NCBI GenBank assembly: GCA_002704045.1
Contig: PAFF01000020.1
Coordinates: forward strand, 1 to 16,074
Reading direction: 5' to 3'
Source of the DNA: Fidelibacterota bacterium
GTDB taxonomy: Bacteria > Fidelibacterota > Marinisomatia > SCGC-AAA003-L08 > GCA-002704045
DNA: 16,074 nt
The notes under the pieces are model-generated. The model had not been told where the DNA came from. It saw nothing but the letters and a program-made list of their open reading frames with translations, and ran no database searches. The position numbers were made by a program, and so were the translations under genes. Numbering within the stretch: position 1 is the first letter of the stretch; every line of letters begins with the position of its first letter. Shown here one piece after another: positions 1 to 8,900 of this stretch.

Positions 1-633
1 GATAATCATCTATTCGTCTCTATTTCATTATCCTTAGTAATTTTTTTTCTAGTAAAGTTATTTAAAACGAACAATTTAATATCATTATTAAAAATTTCGC
101 TGATATATAATATTACTTCTTTTTATTTTATCTTGAATTTGAATGGCATATTTAATCTAAAATTTCATTTGCCTTTACATTTATGTTATTTAACTGAGTT
201 ACTTATTTTAATTTCGCTTGTTTTAAAATCTAATCGACTTTACCCTTTTTTAATTCTTAATAGTTTTGGTGGAGGAATAACTGGCTTCACTAATTTGAAC
301 TTAGATATTAATTCCTATTTAATAGAATTTCATCATTTTTATCTATCTCATTTCAATATTTTATTTTTTTCATTAATAATGTTTAAAGGAAGATATATTT
401 TAAATAAAATAGAGTTAATTAAGGCCTTTATAATTAATTCTACTGTTTTTGCAGTAATAATTTTATTCAATAGTATTTTTGATACAAACTACTGGTTTAC
501 TCATTATAAGCCTGTTGGTAAGAATTTAACTCTTTATCTTCCTGAATGGCCATATTATTTGATCATTTTAATTGGAATCGGTGTAGCCTCATATGTTATA
601 ACATTCAAACTATTTAACAAAAATAATAATTAA
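1..633 (+). CDS. YwaF/TIGR02206-like integral membrane protein, 5' end cut by the window edge
   Basis: The reading frame is open from base 1 to the stop at 631-633, giving 210 visible residues. It therefore does not start at the TTG at 133, and its real start lies before the window. The protein is hydrophobic, with about six membrane segments. It shows the features I associate with the YwaF/TIGR02206 family: a P-L-H-L-C motif (LPLHLCYLTELL, encoded about 169-204), a glycine-rich GGGITGF stretch after the next helix, an H-H-x(4)-S-H segment, a conserved N-Y-W, and a late KPVGKNL...WPYY block before the last helix. The family's function is not established. The following gene starts directly after this stop, so the two are probably co-transcribed. 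Family assignment is by remembered motifs, not a search. Confidence 0.75.
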   Translation, partial: DNHLFVSISLSLVIFFLVKLFKTNNLISLLKISLIYNITSFYFILNLNGIFNLKFHLPLHLCYLTELLILISLVLKSNRLYPFLILNSFGGGITGFTNLNLDINSYLIEFHHFYLSHFNILFFSLIMFKGRYILNKIELIKAFIINSTVFAVIILFNSIFDTNYWFTHYKPVGKNLTLYLPEWPYYLIILIGIGVASYVITFKLFNKNNN

Positions 634-1098
634 ATGGAATTTTTCTTAACAAAAACAATGATATCTACATTGACACTGAAAAAAATGCTAATAGCGAATT
701 TATTTGTATCAACTTTAGTTTTGTGTGTAATGGTAATGACACAAATTGTCAACTACCCTCTTTTTTTAAAAATAACAAAGTTAGATTTTAAAAAATATCA
801 CCTTTTTTATGTTTCTAGAATAACTTTTGTTGCTGGGCCATTTTTGTTAATTGAGTTATTCATATCACTTATTTTATTTTTATCTTATAGCAATACAACA
901 TATGCATTAAACTTAATTATTGTAATTTTAGTTTTTTTGTCTACATTTTTCATACAAGTTCCCCTTCACAATAAAATAGGAACTACATCAAGTAAAAAAT
1001 TTATAAAATTATTAATCAAAACAAATTTAATTAGAACTTTTTTATGTATTACAAAATGCACATTATCATATGCATTATTAACCAAGGAGATAATATGA
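634..1098 (+). CDS. Small four-helix membrane protein of unknown function
   Basis: A 154-residue hydrophobic protein whose ATG follows the upstream stop with no gap. In-frame ATGs at 658 and 685 are possible later starts, and no clear ribosome binding site decides between them. About four membrane segments are visible (residues about 18-38, 62-85, 92-112, 130-150). Conserved-looking motifs are TQIVNYPLF at 36-44, YH at 55-56, GP at 68-69, E74, QVPLHNKI at 108-115 and an N-L-I-R-T stretch at 131-135. I associate these with a family of uncharacterised membrane proteins that often sit near SDR, DUF2878 or photolyase genes, but cannot name it securely. The stop overlaps the next start as ATGA (1095-1098), indicating translational coupling to the SDR. 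Confidence 0.7.
   Translation: MEFFLTKTMISTLTLKKMLIANLFVSTLVLCVMVMTQIVNYPLFLKITKLDFKKYHLFYVSRITFVAGPFLLIELFISLILFLSYSNTTYALNLIIVILVFLSTFFIQVPLHNKIGTTSSKKFIKLLIKTNLIRTFLCITKCTLSYALLTKEII
1085..1089 (+). promoter_or_regulatory. Shine-Dalgarno site fixing the SDR start at 1095
   Basis: AGGAG lies 5 bases before the ATG at 1095, inside the end of the upstream gene. It decides in favour of 1095 over the longer in-frame ATG at 1044. The longer version would add 17 residues ahead of the beta-strand that opens a Rossmann fold. Confidence 0.75.
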
Positions 1099-1826
1099 AT
1101 ATATTAATTGTAGGAGCAACAGGTGGCATTGGTCAAAGTCTGAGTAGAGAACTTTCTAAAAAACATAATCTGTTTTTAGGTTCAAGAAAAATGGAAAAAA
1201 TAAATCATTTAGTAAATGATTTAAATAGTAATGATATGTTAGTTGGAGGTGATACAATTGACGTTTCTATATATGAATCAATTGAAAGTTTTATTGATGA
1301 GGGAAACAAATTTTTAGGTTCAATAGATTGTATAATAAATTGTGCAGGATCATTATTATTAAAGCCTATCCATTTATCAACTCAAGAAGAAATTGAAAAT
1401 GTATTTAAAACTAATTTGTTTGGATGCTTTGGATTGTTAAAATATGGATTCAAATATTTAAGAAAAGATGGAGGAAGCATAATATTGTTTTCAAGTGCAG
1501 CTTCAAAAGTTGGTTTAAAAAATCATGACTGTATATCAAGTGCAAAATCAGGAGTCAGTTCGTTTGCTTTATCCGCAGCATCTACTTACGCGAGATATAA
1601 TATTAGGATAAACGCAATTGCACCAGGTTTAGTTGATACTCCTCTTACATCTAAAATAGTTAATAATAAAATTAATTTAGATTATTCAAAAAACTTGCAC
1701 GGATTAAATAGAATAGGTAGTCCAGAGAATTTTATACCAATTATTAATTCACTAATTGATCAACGTTCTGATTGGATAACTGGACAAACTATTTTTGTTG
1801 ATGGAGGTCTGTCAAACATAAAATAA
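1095..1826 (+). CDS. Short-chain dehydrogenase/reductase family protein lacking the catalytic tyrosine
   Basis: A 243-residue protein of classical SDR length. It opens with MNILIVGATGGIG, the first strand and glycine-rich nucleotide-binding loop (GATGGIG, 7-13). An NCAG motif follows at 82-85, then the structural/catalytic Asn at 107 (KTNLFG), a Ser pair at 133-134 in LFSSAAS, Lys151, the APG segment at 176-178, and VDGG near the C-terminus (235-238). The usual S-x12-Y-x3-K triad places Tyr at 147, but this residue is Ile (ATA, 1533-1535), giving ISSAK where YxxxK is expected. I recall SDRs with an Ile at this place in DUF2878/DoxX-type neighbourhoods. The protein probably binds NAD(P), but standard SDR acid-base chemistry is doubtful, so the substrate and even a redox role are open. 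The start overlaps the preceding stop (ATGA) and has a good ribosome binding site. Confidence 0.9.
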   Translation: MNILIVGATGGIGQSLSRELSKKHNLFLGSRKMEKINHLVNDLNSNDMLVGGDTIDVSIYESIESFIDEGNKFLGSIDCIINCAGSLLLKPIHLSTQEEIENVFKTNLFGCFGLLKYGFKYLRKDGGSIILFSSAASKVGLKNHDCISSAKSGVSSFALSAASTYARYNIRINAIAPGLVDTPLTSKIVNNKINLDYSKNLHGLNRIGSPENFIPIINSLIDQRSDWITGQTIFVDGGLSNIK

Positions 1827-1863
1827 TAAATGAGTAATTTAATTACAAGGGAGAAATAAAATC

Positions 1864-2202
1864 ATGACTTTAATTTTGGTTGAAGCATTAAAAATAGTTG
1901 TCATTGCTGCAGTGCTATTTGTTTGGGTTGTTAGATATGAAAACATTAAAAAAGAGTTTAAAGATTATAACCTGCCAAATTGGTTCAGAGATTTAGTAGG
2001 TATCTTAAAAATATCTTTTTCTTTAATGCTTCATTCAAATGATAGTGATGTTGTTATAATTGGATCATTAGGAATTACAATATTAATGCTGGGTGCTGTA
2101 GGCGTTCACATAAAAATGAAAAATTCTTTTAGAAATTATATTGCTTCAGTTTCAATGATATCTATTTGTTTATTCATACTTTACAATATTGTTAAATCTT
2201 AA
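1864..2202 (+). CDS. DoxX-like small membrane protein
   Basis: A 112-residue protein with four predicted membrane segments (about 5-23, 42-57, 63-83, 92-110). After the first helix comes an N-I-x(2)-E-F-K-x-Y-N-L-P motif (27-38), then W-F-R-D-L-V-G-I-L-K at 40-49 and L-M-L-G-A-V-x-x-H at 74-82. This layout matches DoxX-like/DoxX_2 proteins of about 110-120 residues. The family's biochemical role is not settled; some members belong to redox or sulfur-related membrane complexes. The start is supported by AAGGGAGA at 1847-1854, nine bases upstream. It lies between the SDR and the DUF2878 gene, in the same orientation with short gaps, so it is probably in the same operon. Confidence 0.7.
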   Translation: MTLILVEALKIVVIAAVLFVWVVRYENIKKEFKDYNLPNWFRDLVGILKISFSLMLHSNDSDVVIIGSLGITILMLGAVGVHIKMKNSFRNYIASVSMISICLFILYNIVKS

Positions 2203-2235
2203 TAATTAATATATCTGTAAAGAATAATTTTCATC

Positions 2236-2751
2236 ATGTTGAAAAAACTATTTAATATAATTGCTTTTCAGATTTGTTGGTGGATTTGTGTAATTTTTTC
2301 ATCTACGCAAATGAGCTACATAGGCCCATTAGTAATGATTTTATACTTACTCTGTCATTATTTATTTATTACCAGAAATTTTAATGAATTTAAATTTATT
2401 ATTCTTGTTGGCTTGATTGGAACATTTTTTGACTCACTTTTTATAGTTTTTGACATTTTCAATTATTCAAGTTCATTTGCTTTAATAACATTCATAGTTC
2501 CCACCTGGATTACAGCAATGTGGGTTGGATTTGCAACCACAATAAATCATTCTTTAAAATGGATAAAAAATAATTATTATTTAGCTTTTTCCATGGGTTT
2601 CATATTTGGTCCTTTATCATATATAACTGGAGAAAAGTTTGATGCGATCCAATTCAATGCTTCTTTTGGTTTAAGTCTTACACTTCTAGCTTTTTCTTGG
2701 GGTTCAATAATGCTATTTATTTTAATCTTAAATAAAAAAATTGTAAAATGA
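2236..2751 (+). CDS. DUF2878 family membrane protein
   Basis: A 171-residue integral membrane protein with about five to six hydrophobic segments. The N-terminal F-Q-I-C-W-W-I-C-V stretch (11-19), the acidic Asp66 within a membrane segment, the P-T-W-I-T-A-M-W-V-G-F-A block (89-100) followed by the N-H-S-L-K-W motif (104-109), and G-P-L-S-Y at 125-129 are what I expect for DUF2878. The length fits the family. Its function is unknown, but such genes commonly sit beside SDR, photolyase, cyclopropane-fatty-acid-synthase-like or other lipid-related genes. No strong ribosome binding site is visible before the ATG. The stop overlaps the next ATG (ATGA, 2748-2751), so it is translationally coupled to the START-like gene. 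Confidence 0.8.
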   Translation: MLKKLFNIIAFQICWWICVIFSSTQMSYIGPLVMILYLLCHYLFITRNFNEFKFIILVGLIGTFFDSLFIVFDIFNYSSSFALITFIVPTWITAMWVGFATTINHSLKWIKNNYYLAFSMGFIFGPLSYITGEKFDAIQFNASFGLSLTLLAFSWGSIMLFILILNKKIVK

Positions 2752-3413
2752 AATTTATTATAATTTTTCAATTGATAGCATTTTGTATCTGCGAAACCAA
2801 TTTTAACAATTCAATGTTATTAGATAAAATAAAAAGTGATAAATCTTGGAAAGATTTAAAAGTGGTTAATGAAAATACATTAATAAAAATCAAAGAAATT
2901 GATGGTTTTGATTTACCTGCGATTAGTATTCAAAGGGTAATCAATGTAGATCCTAACGAAGTGAAAGATATTTTAATTGATATTTTAAACTATAAAAATG
3001 TTTTGAAATCCTCAGGCTCATTAAAAACAAAAATAATTTCAAAAAATAATCAATACCTTGATGGCTATCAATTTATAAAATCTGAATTACCATTTATTAG
3101 TAGTAGAGAATACTATTTTAGGATGTATTATTCAAAAAACTTTTTAGATAATAACACTTTAGTACATTGGTATCTTTTAAACAAGAAAAATAAAACTAAA
3201 GGTATGGTAAATGCAGATGATGCAGTCTATTTAGATTTTGGAGCAGGAATTTGGTTGTTCAAAAAAATTGAAAAAAATAAATACTTAATTTCATATAGAT
3301 TGTATATGGACCCTGGGGGATCACTTCCAGATTTTATTATAAATAAAGTAAATGAAAGCAGTATCTTTAATATTTTTAATGATGTTATTGAAGAAGCGTC
3401 AAAAAGCAAATGA
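2748..3413 (+). CDS. START-like (SRPBCC fold) lipid-binding domain protein, probably exported
   Basis: A 221-residue protein with a short hydrophobic N-terminus (about 2-15, MKFIIIFQLIAFCIC) that looks like a Sec signal peptide; no canonical lipobox is present. The rest resembles START-domain proteins: an opening WKDLKVVNENTLIKIKE strand, an L-P-A-I region (56-59), a helix around 70-85, the K-S-E-L-P-F-I-S-S-R-E-Y-Y strand (111-123), a central A-G-I-W-L-F segment (166-171), and Y-R-L-Y-M-D-P-G-G-S-L-P-D (183-195) leading into the C-terminal helix that lids the pocket. START domains bind lipids or other hydrophobic ligands. Its start overlaps the DUF2878 stop, and its stop overlaps the start of the outer-membrane factor (ATGA, 3410-3413). 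It is therefore embedded in the efflux operon and may be a periplasmic lipid carrier for the pump. That role is inference. Confidence 0.75.
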   Translation: MKFIIIFQLIAFCICETNFNNSMLLDKIKSDKSWKDLKVVNENTLIKIKEIDGFDLPAISIQRVINVDPNEVKDILIDILNYKNVLKSSGSLKTKIISKNNQYLDGYQFIKSELPFISSREYYFRMYYSKNFLDNNTLVHWYLLNKKNKTKGMVNADDAVYLDFGAGIWLFKKIEKNKYLISYRLYMDPGGSLPDFIINKVNESSIFNIFNDVIEEASKSK

Positions 3414-4822
3414 AGCATTATTTAAAATTATTAATAAGTTCAGTCTTAGTTATTAATTGTTCATCAAAAACAAGTTTAAATAATATCCAAACAATTAATG
3501 ACATACCTGGCAATTGGATATCACCATATTTACCAGAGGATATTAGTGACCTTAGCTGGTGGGGAATGTTTAATGATACCACATTAAATCAAGTATATAC
3601 GATTTTTATTAATAAAAATCATGATTTGAATCTAATTAATAAACAATTAAAAATTTCAGATCAAATCGAAAAAATAGAAAGTTCAGGAATTTATCCAAAT
3701 GTAAGTTTCTCAAATAATGTAAATGGTAGTAAAAATAATCCTTCATCATTTGGTTTGTCAGATGATGCTTTCGGAGGGGGATCATTTGAATCTATTAATT
3801 ATAAACTTAATCTTGCAGTACAATGGGAAATAGATTTGTGGGGAAAATTATTAAACGCTAAAAAAGCAGCGATGAGTAAAAATCTTGCTACAATTTACGA
3901 TTTAGGATATTTTAAATTTTCTTTAAAAACTCGATTTGTTAAAAATTATTATCAATCTGTTCAAGCCAAAAAAGAGTATGAACTAGCTGTAGAATATTAT
4001 GAATCCTCAGAAAAAATAAGAAATTTAGTGAAAGAAAGATATGAAAAAGGTTTAAGATCAAGTATTGATTTGAGATTGGTGGAATCTTCATTATCAAGAA
4101 GTAAAATTTTATTAGAAAATAAAAAAATAGAATTTAAGTCTAAAATAAGAAGTTTAGAGCTTCTTTTAGGAAAGTACCCATCAGGTTCAATTACTATCTC
4201 TGATAGTTTTCCAACCAATCTTCCTTCAATACCAATTGGCCTACCTGTTGATTTAATTGAAAGAAGACCTGATGTTCAAGCTGAGTTAAAAAAATTAGAG
4301 TCTAAAGGCTATAGTTTAGCACAATCTAAAAGAGATAGATTACCATCAATATTTTTAACTTCCACAGCAGGAACTTCAACAAACGAACTAAAAAACATTC
4401 TTAATGGAGATTACAGTGTTTGGAATATAGTTTCAAATATCTCAACTCCTATATTTCAATCTGGAAGAATAAAGTCTAACATAAAAATTAAGCAAAATGA
4501 ATACGAAATTGCAAAAGTGAATTATATAAAAAAAGTATTAGTTGCATTTTCTGAGGTTGAAAATTTGTTATTTATTGATAATTCTTTAAAAATACAAAAT
4601 CAAGAAATAATAAATAATGTAGAACAAACATTTGCTGCATATAAACTTGCAGTAAATAGATATGAAAGTGGAATATCTGATATTATAACTGTTATTAACT
4701 TGCAACAACAATGGATTAATGCCAAAACTGAAAAAATTAAAATTGAATATCTTAAAATTAATATTAGACTTAATCTTTTGCTAGCCTTGGGTGGAGATTT
4801 CAAAAACGATAAAAAGGAATAA
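3410..4822 (+). CDS. Outer-membrane efflux factor, NodT/TolC-type lipoprotein
   Basis: A 470-residue protein, the usual length for the NodT/CusC/OprM class. The N-terminus has a signal peptide ending L-V-I-N-C (Cys17), probably a lipidation site, although Asn before Cys departs from the usual small residue. A W-W-x-x-F motif (50-54) follows, then V-Q-W-E-I-D-L-W-G-K-L (137-147), a hallmark of the family, two long helical/coiled-coil stretches, and L-P-V-D-L-I-E-R-R-P-D-V (278-289) opening the second repeat. The second half ends with the expected Y-x-x-G-I-x-D-I-I-x-V sequence. It would form the trimeric exit duct of the tripartite pump whose other two parts are encoded directly downstream. 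Its start overlaps the START gene's stop, indicating translational coupling. Confidence 0.93.
   Translation: MKHYLKLLISSVLVINCSSKTSLNNIQTINDIPGNWISPYLPEDISDLSWWGMFNDTTLNQVYTIFINKNHDLNLINKQLKISDQIEKIESSGIYPNVSFSNNVNGSKNNPSSFGLSDDAFGGGSFESINYKLNLAVQWEIDLWGKLLNAKKAAMSKNLATIYDLGYFKFSLKTRFVKNYYQSVQAKKEYELAVEYYESSEKIRNLVKERYEKGLRSSIDLRLVESSLSRSKILLENKKIEFKSKIRSLELLLGKYPSGSITISDSFPTNLPSIPIGLPVDLIERRPDVQAELKKLESKGYSLAQSKRDRLPSIFLTSTAGTSTNELKNILNGDYSVWNIVSNISTPIFQSGRIKSNIKIKQNEYEIAKVNYIKKVLVAFSEVENLLFIDNSLKIQNQEIINNVEQTFAAYKLAVNRYESGISDIITVINLQQQWINAKTEKIKIEYLKINIRLNLLLALGGDFKNDKKE
4814..4818 (+). promoter_or_regulatory. Shine-Dalgarno site for the membrane-fusion protein
   Basis: AAGGA lies five bases before the ATG at 4824 and inside the end of the outer-membrane factor gene. 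It favours 4824 over the in-frame ATG at 4791, which has no such site and would put a highly charged extension before the membrane anchor. Confidence 0.65.
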
Positions 4823-4823
4823 A

Positions 4824-5942
4824 ATGAAAATTCTATTTAATAAGTTTAGACCTATAGTTATTATAACAATTGCTATTTTATTTGTATTTCTTTTGATAAT
4901 ATCAAAGGGAGATGTTGTACCCATTAATGAAAAATATGTACCACCTCTAGTAGAAGTACTAAATGTTGTTAATTCAAATTTTAATATCAATTTATACTCT
5001 CAAGGAACTGTTAAACCAGTTCAAGATATTATATTATCATCTGAAATTATAGGTAAAGTTGATTGGGTAAGTAAAAAATTATTAATAGGTTCTAAATTTA
5101 TTAAAAATGATACCTTGGTAATATTTGATAAAAGAGATTTAGAATTAGCATTAATAATTGCAGAATCCAACTTGTTTCAAGCAAAATTAAATTATGAAAG
5201 GGAATTTGCAGAATATGAATTAGCAAATAAAGAATGGTATGAAATTGGAAATGGAGATGGGACTAATCTTGCACTCAGAAAACCTCAATTTAAAAGAGCC
5301 AAAGCATTATTGTCATCTGCTGAAGCTGCATATGAACAAGCTGAAAGAAATTTAGAAAAATGTTATATCAAAGCCCCATTTAATGGAATAGTTAACAGTA
5401 AATATATTGATGTAGGTTCAATTATAGGTCCAGGAACACCTTTGGCACAAATTTATTCAATTGATTATGTTGAAATTGAATTACCAATTGATAATGAAGA
5501 AATTAAATTTTTGTTTGAAAATGAAGTTAACAAAAATAAAGTTATTTTATCCAATAACTCTAGCGGTCAAAATATTAAATGGATCGGTGAAATTACTAGA
5601 ATATCTGAACAAATAAATTATCAGACAAGAATGCAATCTTTATATGCCAAAATTGATAATCCATATGAGAAGCAAAATAAATTGAAGGTTGGATTATTTG
5701 TTAAAGCTCAATTAATAGGTAAAAAAATTAATAATGCAGTTAAAATTCCTAGAAATACAATTAAAGATGATTACATATGGTTAGTTAACAATGAAAATAA
5801 ACTTGAAAGAAAAAAAATTAATATTGATTATTATGATCAAGATAATGCGATAATAACTAACACTTTGATTGATGGTCAAAAAATCTTAACAACTCGTTTA
5901 TCTAGTCTAATTCAAGGAATGGAAGTTCGAATAAAGGATTAA
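4824..5942 (+). CDS. RND efflux periplasmic adaptor (membrane-fusion protein, HlyD/AcrA family)
   Basis: A 372-residue adaptor. An N-terminal membrane anchor (about residues 9-28) is not followed by a lipobox, so it is probably anchored by an uncleaved helix. The usual order follows: a first lipoyl half ending in I-I-G-K-V, an alpha-helical hairpin with A-E-S-N-L-F-Q-A-K...A-E-A-A-Y-E-Q-A-E-R-N-L, the second lipoyl half marked by K-A-P-F-N-G-I-V and V-G-S-I-I-G-P-G-T-P-L-A-Q-I, then the beta-barrel and a C-terminal membrane-proximal domain containing K-V-G-L-F-V-K-A-Q-L. It links the inner-membrane RND pump to the outer-membrane duct. The gene begins just after the outer-membrane factor's stop and ends two bases before the permease ATG. 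The start at 4824 is chosen on the ribosome binding site. Confidence 0.93.
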   Translation: MKILFNKFRPIVIITIAILFVFLLIISKGDVVPINEKYVPPLVEVLNVVNSNFNINLYSQGTVKPVQDIILSSEIIGKVDWVSKKLLIGSKFIKNDTLVIFDKRDLELALIIAESNLFQAKLNYEREFAEYELANKEWYEIGNGDGTNLALRKPQFKRAKALLSSAEAAYEQAERNLEKCYIKAPFNGIVNSKYIDVGSIIGPGTPLAQIYSIDYVEIELPIDNEEIKFLFENEVNKNKVILSNNSSGQNIKWIGEITRISEQINYQTRMQSLYAKIDNPYEKQNKLKVGLFVKAQLIGKKINNAVKIPRNTIKDDYIWLVNNENKLERKKINIDYYDQDNAIITNTLIDGQKILTTRLSSLIQGMEVRIKD

Positions 5943-5944
5943 TA

Positions 5945-8900
5945 ATGAATAAAATCATAAATTGGTTCATCAATAATAGTGTGGCAGCTAATATGTTTAT
6001 GTTTTTCATATTAATTGCTGGTTTTTTAACACTTCCTAGAATTAAAATGGAAGTTTTTCCAGATATCGATATAGACCTAGTAACAGTTTCTGTTGTTTAT
6101 CCTGGCGCATCTCCATCAGATATAGAAAATTCTATTTGTATTAGAATTGAAGAAAAAGTTCAAGGCCTTAAAGGTATCAAAAAAATTTCTTCAACTGCTA
6201 TTGAAAATTATGGAGTTACTTCATTAGAAATTTCATCTGATGAGGATATTGATGAAGTTCTTGATAAAATAAAAACACAAATTGATGCTATCAATACATT
6301 TCCTGATAATGCAGAAAAACCTACAATACAAAAAATTACTAAATCAAACGAAGTAATTACTATAGCTGTTTCAGGTAAACTTGATGAAAGTCAACTATTG
6401 GATTTTGCTCAAAATGTAAAAGATGATGTTGATGCATTGCCAAATATTACATTGACCCAAATTAGTGGTAATAAACCTCGTGAAATTACAATTGAAATCT
6501 CTGAAAATAATTTAGAGAAATATAATCTATCTTTCAATTCAATAGCTAATTTAATAAAATCAAATTCCATAGATATGCCTGGAGGATCTATAAATACCAA
6601 TAATGGTGAAATATTAATAAGATCGATGGGACAATCAAAAAATGATATAGATTTTGGTAAAATACCAGTTTTAAAACTAAAAAATGGATCTTTTTTATTA
6701 TTGAATGATATAGCTACAATAAAAGATCATTTTTCAGAAATTGATTTAATACAAAAATTTAATGGTTTGTCAACAATTTTAATTAGGGTATATAGAACTG
6801 GTAATCAAAATGCGTTAAAAATATCAGAATCAGTTAAAAATTATGTTGATGATATTAACTTAAAAATTCCTAATGGTATGAAAGTTAGTACTTGGAACGA
6901 TGAGGCAAGGATTCTACAAGGTCGAATAGATTTATTAACAGAAAATGCGTACTTAGGATTATTTTTAGTAGTAATAGTCTTGGCATTATTTTTAAAACCT
7001 AAATTAGCTTTTTGGGTTTCATTGGGAATTCCAATATCCTTTATGGGAGGATTTTGGTTAATGCCTATTTTTGATGTTTCTATAAATATGTTGTCTCTTT
7101 TTACATTTATTTTGGTTTTAGGAATAGTTGTTGATGATGCCATAATTGTTGGTGAGAATATTTATCAATGGAAAGAAAGAGGGTTTAGTAATATTGAAGC
7201 AGCCAAAAAAGGAGCCAATCAAGTTGCAATTCCAGTATTTTTTGCTGTTTTGACAACAATAACAACATTTTCTCCAATGCTATCAGTAGCAGGAAACGTA
7301 GGACCAATTTGGAGAATCATTCCACTCGTAACAATAGCTGTACTAATTTTTTCTTTAATAGAATCACTTACAATTTTACCAGCTCATTTGGCTCACAGTG
7401 AAACTGAAAAATCAAGTAAATTTAAATTTATTAGAAAAATTAGTTCAAAATGGGAATCTATTCAAATTCTTATTAAACAAAATTTATCACAGTTCATTAA
7501 TGAAAGATACAGACCTTTTTTGAAGATATGTATTTACAATAAATGGACTACATTATCTACATCAATATCAATACTTATTATTACATTAGGTTTATTATTA
7601 AGTGGTTGGATGAAGTTCGTTTTTTTCCCTCCAATAGAAGGTGATTTAGTAAGTGCATTAGTTAGTTTTCCCCAAGGAACACCAATTGAAAAAACACTAA
7701 ATGGATTACAGATTATTGAAACAGGTGCACTTAAATTAGAGCAAGAATTAAAAAAAGAATATCCTGATCAAACAATTTTTTTGAACATATTATCAACGGC
7801 TGGAGACCAACCCATGAAAAGTAAAACTTCTCAAGGTATTGCTATAGTTGGTTCAGGTAATTCAGGATCACACTTAGCTGAAATGGCAATTGAATTATCT
7901 CCTGGAGAGGATCGTCCTATTAGTGCTACTGCAATAGCTCAAAGATGGAGAAAATTAGTAGGTTCCATTCCTGGTGCTGATGAATTAACATTTCAAAAAG
8001 ACTTATTTTCAGCTGGAGATCCAATTAATGTTCAATTATCAAGTCAAAATTTAGATGATTTAGTTTCAATGAGTAATGATTTGAAGGAAAGATTACGCTT
8101 GTATCCAGGTGTTTATGATATTAAAGATTCTTTCCAGTACGGAAAAGAAGAATTGCAATTAAAAATCAAGGAAGAAGCAAAGTATTTAGGTATAACAATG
8201 GCTGAAATTGGAATGCAAATTAGACAGGCTTTTTATGGTTTGGAAGTACAAAGTTTTCAAAGAGGTAGAGATGAAATAAAAGTATTCATTAGGTATCCTA
8301 AAGATGAACGAAAGTCTCTAAAAAACTTAGAAAAATTTAAAATTAGAACTTTAGATAAAAAAGAAATTATGCTAAAAGAATTAGTTGAAATGAATGTAAC
8401 AGATGGTTTTTCTGTTATAAATAGAGTAGATAGAAGAAGGTCTGTTAATGTTACAGCAAAAGTAGATATCGCAAAAGTAACAGCAAATGAGATTCTATCA
8501 AGTTTAACTAAAAAAGATTTACCAATTTTAACTAAAAAATACAAAGAGATTAGATATTCTTTTGAAGGAGAGCAGAGGGAGCAAAGTGATAGCTTGGATT
8601 CTTTATTTAAAAATTTTATTTTTGCTATGATAATTGTTTATACGTTGCTTGCAATACCTTTCAAGTCTTACATTCAACCTTTAGTCATAATGGGAGCTAT
8701 CCCTTTTGGATTAACGGGAGCAGTAATTGGACATTTAATTATGGGTCAAAATCTTACTATTTTGTCTCTTATTGGTTTAGTAGCTTTAGCAGGAGTAGTT
8801 GTTAACGACTCTCTTGTTTTAGTTGATTTTATAAATAGATATAGAAATGAAGGTAATTCAATCTACGAAGCAGTCCTTGAGGCAGGACCACGAAGATTTA

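Noticed and set aside
133..633. Complete 166-residue protein starting at a TTG at 133
   Set aside because: The frame is open back to base 1 and the upstream residues continue the hydrophobic family pattern, so the gene is cut by the window edge and does not start here.
1044..1094. N-terminal 17-residue extension of the SDR from the ATG at 1044
   Set aside because: It overlaps the upstream gene by 55 bases and has no ribosome binding site. The ATG at 1095 has AGGAG five bases upstream and starts the Rossmann fold normally.
4791..4823. Earlier start of the membrane-fusion protein at 4791
   Set aside because: It overlaps the outer-membrane factor by 32 bases without a ribosome binding site. 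The ATG at 4824 has AAGGA at the right distance.
6841..7143. Minus-strand ORFs of 60-104 codons opposite the main genes (for example here, 8257-8544, 12062-12352, 15172-15486)
   Set aside because: All lie opposite well-supported family genes, lack ribosome binding sites and give low-complexity proteins without recognisable domains.
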